A stretch of 8,430 bases of DNA from Clostridia bacterium (lineage in GTDB: Bacteria; Bacillota; Clostridia; Lachnospirales; CAG-274), in the NCBI GenBank assembly GCA_030536675.1, contig JAUNPM010000058.1:1-8430 (forward strand). The letters are read 5' to 3'. The position numbers were made by a program, and so were the translations under genes. Under the pieces are notes generated by a model. It was not told the origin of the DNA. It did no database searches and worked only from the letters and a program-made list of their open reading frames with translations. Shown here one piece after another: positions 6,673 to 8,430 of this stretch. The number at the start of each line of letters is the position of its first letter. The first letter of the stretch is position 1.

Positions 6673-7230
6673 ATGACATGGGATGAACTTATTTATTTAT
6701 GTAACAACTGCAATGACTGTGACCTTTGCAAAACACGTCACAACGTAGTTATAGGAGTTGGAAACCGTAAAAGCAAAATACTTTTTGTAGGCGAAGGTCC
6801 GGGATATTACGAGGATATGCAGGGAGAGCCTTTTGTGGGCGCCGCAGGTCAGCTCCTTGACAAAATGCTTTCAGCCATTGATTTAGACAGAACAAAGGTA
6901 TATATTGCAAATATTGTAAAATGCAGACCTCCTCAAAACAGAGATCCTCTCCCCAATGAGCAAACAGCCTGCATAAAATACTTAAGAGAGCAATTCAAAC
7001 TTATCAGACCGCAAATTATTGTCTGTCTTGGGCGAATTGCCGCAAAAGCGATAATTGAACCCGATTTCAAAATAACCCGTGACCGTGGTAAATGGTACAA
7101 CAAAAAAGGCATTGACATAATCGCTACATATCATCCTTCGGCTCTCCTTCGTGACGAATCAAAGAAGCCTGCCGCATGGGAGGACTTTAAGCAAATACGA
7201 GATAAATTAAAATTAATTGACGAAAGGTAA
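6673..7230 (+). CDS. udg: Uracil-DNA glycosylase, family 4 (4Fe-4S)
   Basis: Removes uracil from DNA to start base-excision repair. The 185-residue protein matches family 4 enzymes such as that of Thermotoga. The first active-site motif is GEGPGYYED (40-48), with Gly where many members have Ala in GEAPG. GEPFVGAAGQLLDKML (51-66) and IVKCRPPQNRDP (81-92) follow, and the second catalytic motif is HPSALLR (154-160). Likely iron-sulfur ligands are two N-terminal cysteines (probably C13 and C16) plus C84 and C100. The N terminus holds four cysteines at exact 3-residue spacing (C10, C13, C16, C19), more than the cluster needs. ATG at 6673 is preceded by a weak AAAAGGCAGTGAT site, 14 bases after cdd. 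It lies 5 bases before era, in a slot where Bacillus has no gene. Confidence 0.95.
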   Translation: MTWDELIYLCNNCNDCDLCKTRHNVVIGVGNRKSKILFVGEGPGYYEDMQGEPFVGAAGQLLDKMLSAIDLDRTKVYIANIVKCRPPQNRDPLPNEQTACIKYLREQFKLIRPQIIVCLGRIAAKAIIEPDFKITRDRGKWYNKKGIDIIATYHPSALLRDESKKPAAWEDFKQIRDKLKLIDER

Positions 7231-7235
7231 AATAT

Positions 7236-8141
7236 ATGGATAATAAATTTCACTCAGGCTTTGTATCATTGATCGGAAGACCAAACGTAGGTAAATCCAC
7301 ACTTATGAATTTACTTATAGGCGAAAAAATTTCAATTATATCAAGCAAGCCTCAAACCACAAGAAACAAGATACAAACAATACTTACAACAGATAATATG
7401 CAGGTTATATTTGTGGATACTCCCGGTATACATAAATCAACCTCAAAGCTGGGCGATTATATGGTAAAAAGCGCAGAAACAGCTCTAAACGATATGGATA
7501 TAGTTCTTTATCTTATTGAGCCCTATGAAAAAATAAAAGAAAGCGACCTTTCCATAATCGAAAGACTTCAAAAAGTGCATACACCTGTATTTCTTGTTAT
7601 AAATAAAATAGACACAATAGACAAGCCCGAGCTTTTAAAGGTTATGGGAAATTACAGCAAAAAATATAACTTTGCCGAAATAATCCCTCTTTCAGCCCTT
7701 AAAGGCAAAAATCACGAAATACTTCTTGAAGCAATAGAAAAATATCTCCCGGAGGGTCCAAAATATTTCCCCGAGGATATGATAACGGATCAGCCCGAGA
7801 AACAAATTGTTTCCGAAATAATAAGAGAAAAGGCTCTTTATCTCCTTCAGGACGAAATACCTCACGGTATAGCCGTTGAAATAACATCAATGAAGCAAAG
7901 AAAAGATAAAGAAATTATGGATATAGAAGCAACCATTTACTGTGAACGAGATTCTCACAAGGGCATAATAATTGGAAAGCAAGGCTCTATGCTAAAAAAA
8001 ATAGGCTCAAATGCCAGACGGGATATACAAAGATTTTTAGGCACTCAAATCAATCTGCAAATTTGGATAAAAGTTAAAAAGGACTGGCGTGACAGCGACT
8101 TTCTTTTAAAGAACTTTGGCTATGATTCAAAGAATATATAG
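7236..8141 (+). CDS. era: GTPase Era (ribosome assembly)
   Basis: An essential GTPase that binds the 3' end of 16S rRNA and helps 30S maturation, loosely membrane-associated. The 301-residue length is standard. The GTPase domain shows G1 GRPNVGKST (14-22), G2 around QTTRNKIQ (40-47), G3 DTPG (61-64), G4 NKID (123-126) and G5 SAL (153-155). The C-terminal KH domain (about 205-285) contains HKGIIIGKQGSMLKKIG (241-257) with the GxxG loop GKQG at 247-250. The ATG has AAAGG 8 bases upstream, inside the end of the preceding gene, and follows it by 5 bases. It is the last gene of the operon in this window; recO, which often follows, does not appear in the 289 bases to the right edge. Confidence 0.98.
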   Translation: MDNKFHSGFVSLIGRPNVGKSTLMNLLIGEKISIISSKPQTTRNKIQTILTTDNMQVIFVDTPGIHKSTSKLGDYMVKSAETALNDMDIVLYLIEPYEKIKESDLSIIERLQKVHTPVFLVINKIDTIDKPELLKVMGNYSKKYNFAEIIPLSALKGKNHEILLEAIEKYLPEGPKYFPEDMITDQPEKQIVSEIIREKALYLLQDEIPHGIAVEITSMKQRKDKEIMDIEATIYCERDSHKGIIIGKQGSMLKKIGSNARRDIQRFLGTQINLQIWIKVKKDWRDSDFLLKNFGYDSKNI

Positions 8142-8146
8142 CCTGC

Positions 8147-8168
8147 GGCATTTAAATACCAATTTTTT
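8147..8168 (+). terminator. Weak candidate terminator after era
   Basis: Six bases after the era stop, GGCATTTAAATACC (8147-8160) can fold on itself with two G-C pairs, one mismatch and A-T pairs. A run of six T (8163-8168) follows. The stem is weak, so this is only a candidate; it is the best intrinsic terminator position I can see at the operon end. Confidence 0.25.
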
Positions 8169-8230
8169 AACAGCATATATTAAGTAAAAAAACAAAAAAT
8201 AATATCATAACAAATCTCATCAGATTGTCG

Positions 8231-8240
8231 ATAGATCTAT
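8231..8240. repeat. Perfect 10-base palindrome
   Basis: ATAGATCTAT reads the same on both strands. A second small inverted repeat lies just to its left (AATCT 8213-8217 and AGATT 8222-8226 around CATC). Both lie in the very AT-rich stretch after era; no function can be assigned. Confidence 0.5.
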
Positions 8241-8244
8241 TTTA

Positions 8245-8430
8245 TTAAGTTCTAATAGTTGCAATAATCAACTTATAATTAGCGTCGCAGACTTTAATCC
8301 GCAGGTTTGCAATCCCAAAGTATACGGGACTTGCTTTGCGTAGCAAAGTTGCTTGTAGAAATCGCATTTTCGCCAAAGCTGGTCGTATTGCTTTGCAATA
8401 CTGCTCGCTTATGCAACCAAAGGACAGGAA
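8245..8430 (-). CDS. Unrecognised open frame entering from the right edge (C-terminal 61 codons)
   Basis: On the minus strand a frame stays open from base 8430 to a double stop (TAATAA, first TAA 8247-8245). It contains ATG at 8367-8365, giving MRFLQATLLRKASPVYFGIA and ending KLIIATIRT. I do not recognise the product. The piece is basic and shows no membrane helix. Its base composition is richer in GC than the preceding intergenic DNA. The same bases form several compact hairpins, so the frame may be a by-product of a structured repeat rather than a real gene. If real, it converges on era. Confidence 0.3.
   Translation of the reverse strand, partial: FLSFGCISEQYCKAIRPALAKMRFLQATLLRKASPVYFGIANLRIKVCDANYKLIIATIRT
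8301..8409. repeat. Hairpin-rich segment with repeated TTGCTTTGC
   Basis: Three inverted repeats lie close together. GCAATCCC (8309-8316) pairs with GGGACTTGC (8326-8334) with one bulged base. CTTTGC (8334-8339) pairs with GCAAAG (8343-8348) around GTA. GTATTGC (8385-8391) pairs perfectly with GCAATAC (8395-8401) around TTT. The 9-mer TTGCTTTGC occurs twice (8331-8339 and 8388-8396), so the arms can also pair across hairpins. This looks like an intergenic repeat or a structured RNA end, but no known family is recognised. Confidence 0.45.

Noticed and set aside
8186..8227. Possible minus-strand terminator: hairpin at 8213-8226 followed by a T-rich tract (A run on plus strand 8186-8199)
   Set aside because: The stem is only five A-T-rich pairs, and the T tract begins about a dozen bases after it rather than directly, so it is not a credible intrinsic terminator.
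8142..8280. Start of a recO gene after era
   Set aside because: No plus-strand frame with a ribosome site or RecO-like sequence is present; the stretch is AT-rich with many stops.

Overview
The window reads as chromosomal core sequence from a low-GC, endospore-forming member of the Clostridia (Firmicutes/Bacillota). The support is: an AT-rich composition; Shine-Dalgarno sites that match the Firmicutes anti-SD well; a greA-lysS pair; and a sporulation-linked yqfC-yqfD-phoH-ybeY-cdd-era cluster. I cannot name a genus from the sequence alone. Almost everything is ordinary conserved housekeeping. I did not find a convincing new defence, mobile or RNA-guided system, and the second-look items are modest.

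Left half (1-3215) is all on the minus strand. Its transcription runs leftward: cupin gene -> sensor histidine kinase -> greA -> lysS, with lysS cut by the left edge. The cupin and kinase genes overlap by 4 bases and share a good extended -10 promoter in the divergent intergenic region. greA-lysS has its own near-consensus vegetative promoter between the kinase stop and greA. No clear terminator separates the two units, so some read-through is possible. The kinase has no response regulator beside it in this window.

Right half (3367-8141) is all on the plus strand and tightly packed: yqfC, yqfD, phoH, ybeY, cdd, a family 4 uracil-DNA glycosylase, and era. Gaps are under 15 bases and several genes overlap, so this looks like one operon. 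It joins a mother-cell sporulation pair (yqfC/yqfD) to RNA metabolism and ribosome assembly genes (phoH, ybeY, era) and to uracil metabolism and repair genes (cdd, udg). Compared with the Bacillus order, the genes for the HD-domain hydrolase PgpH/YqfF and for DgkA are missing from their usual slots, the glycosylase gene sits between cdd and era, and recO does not follow at once. A sigma-E-like site lies before yqfC. The yqfD start is unusual: the only canonical in-frame start lies inside an 8-base perfect Shine-Dalgarno match, while an ATA codon sits at the optimal spacing.

The right end (8142-8430) holds no assignable gene. Its first half is very AT-rich with small palindromes. From about 8281 the sequence becomes visibly richer in GC, contains compact hairpins and a repeated 9-mer, and carries a 61-codon open frame on the minus strand that enters from beyond the right edge. 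This may be an intergenic repeat element or the 3' end of an unrecognised convergent gene.
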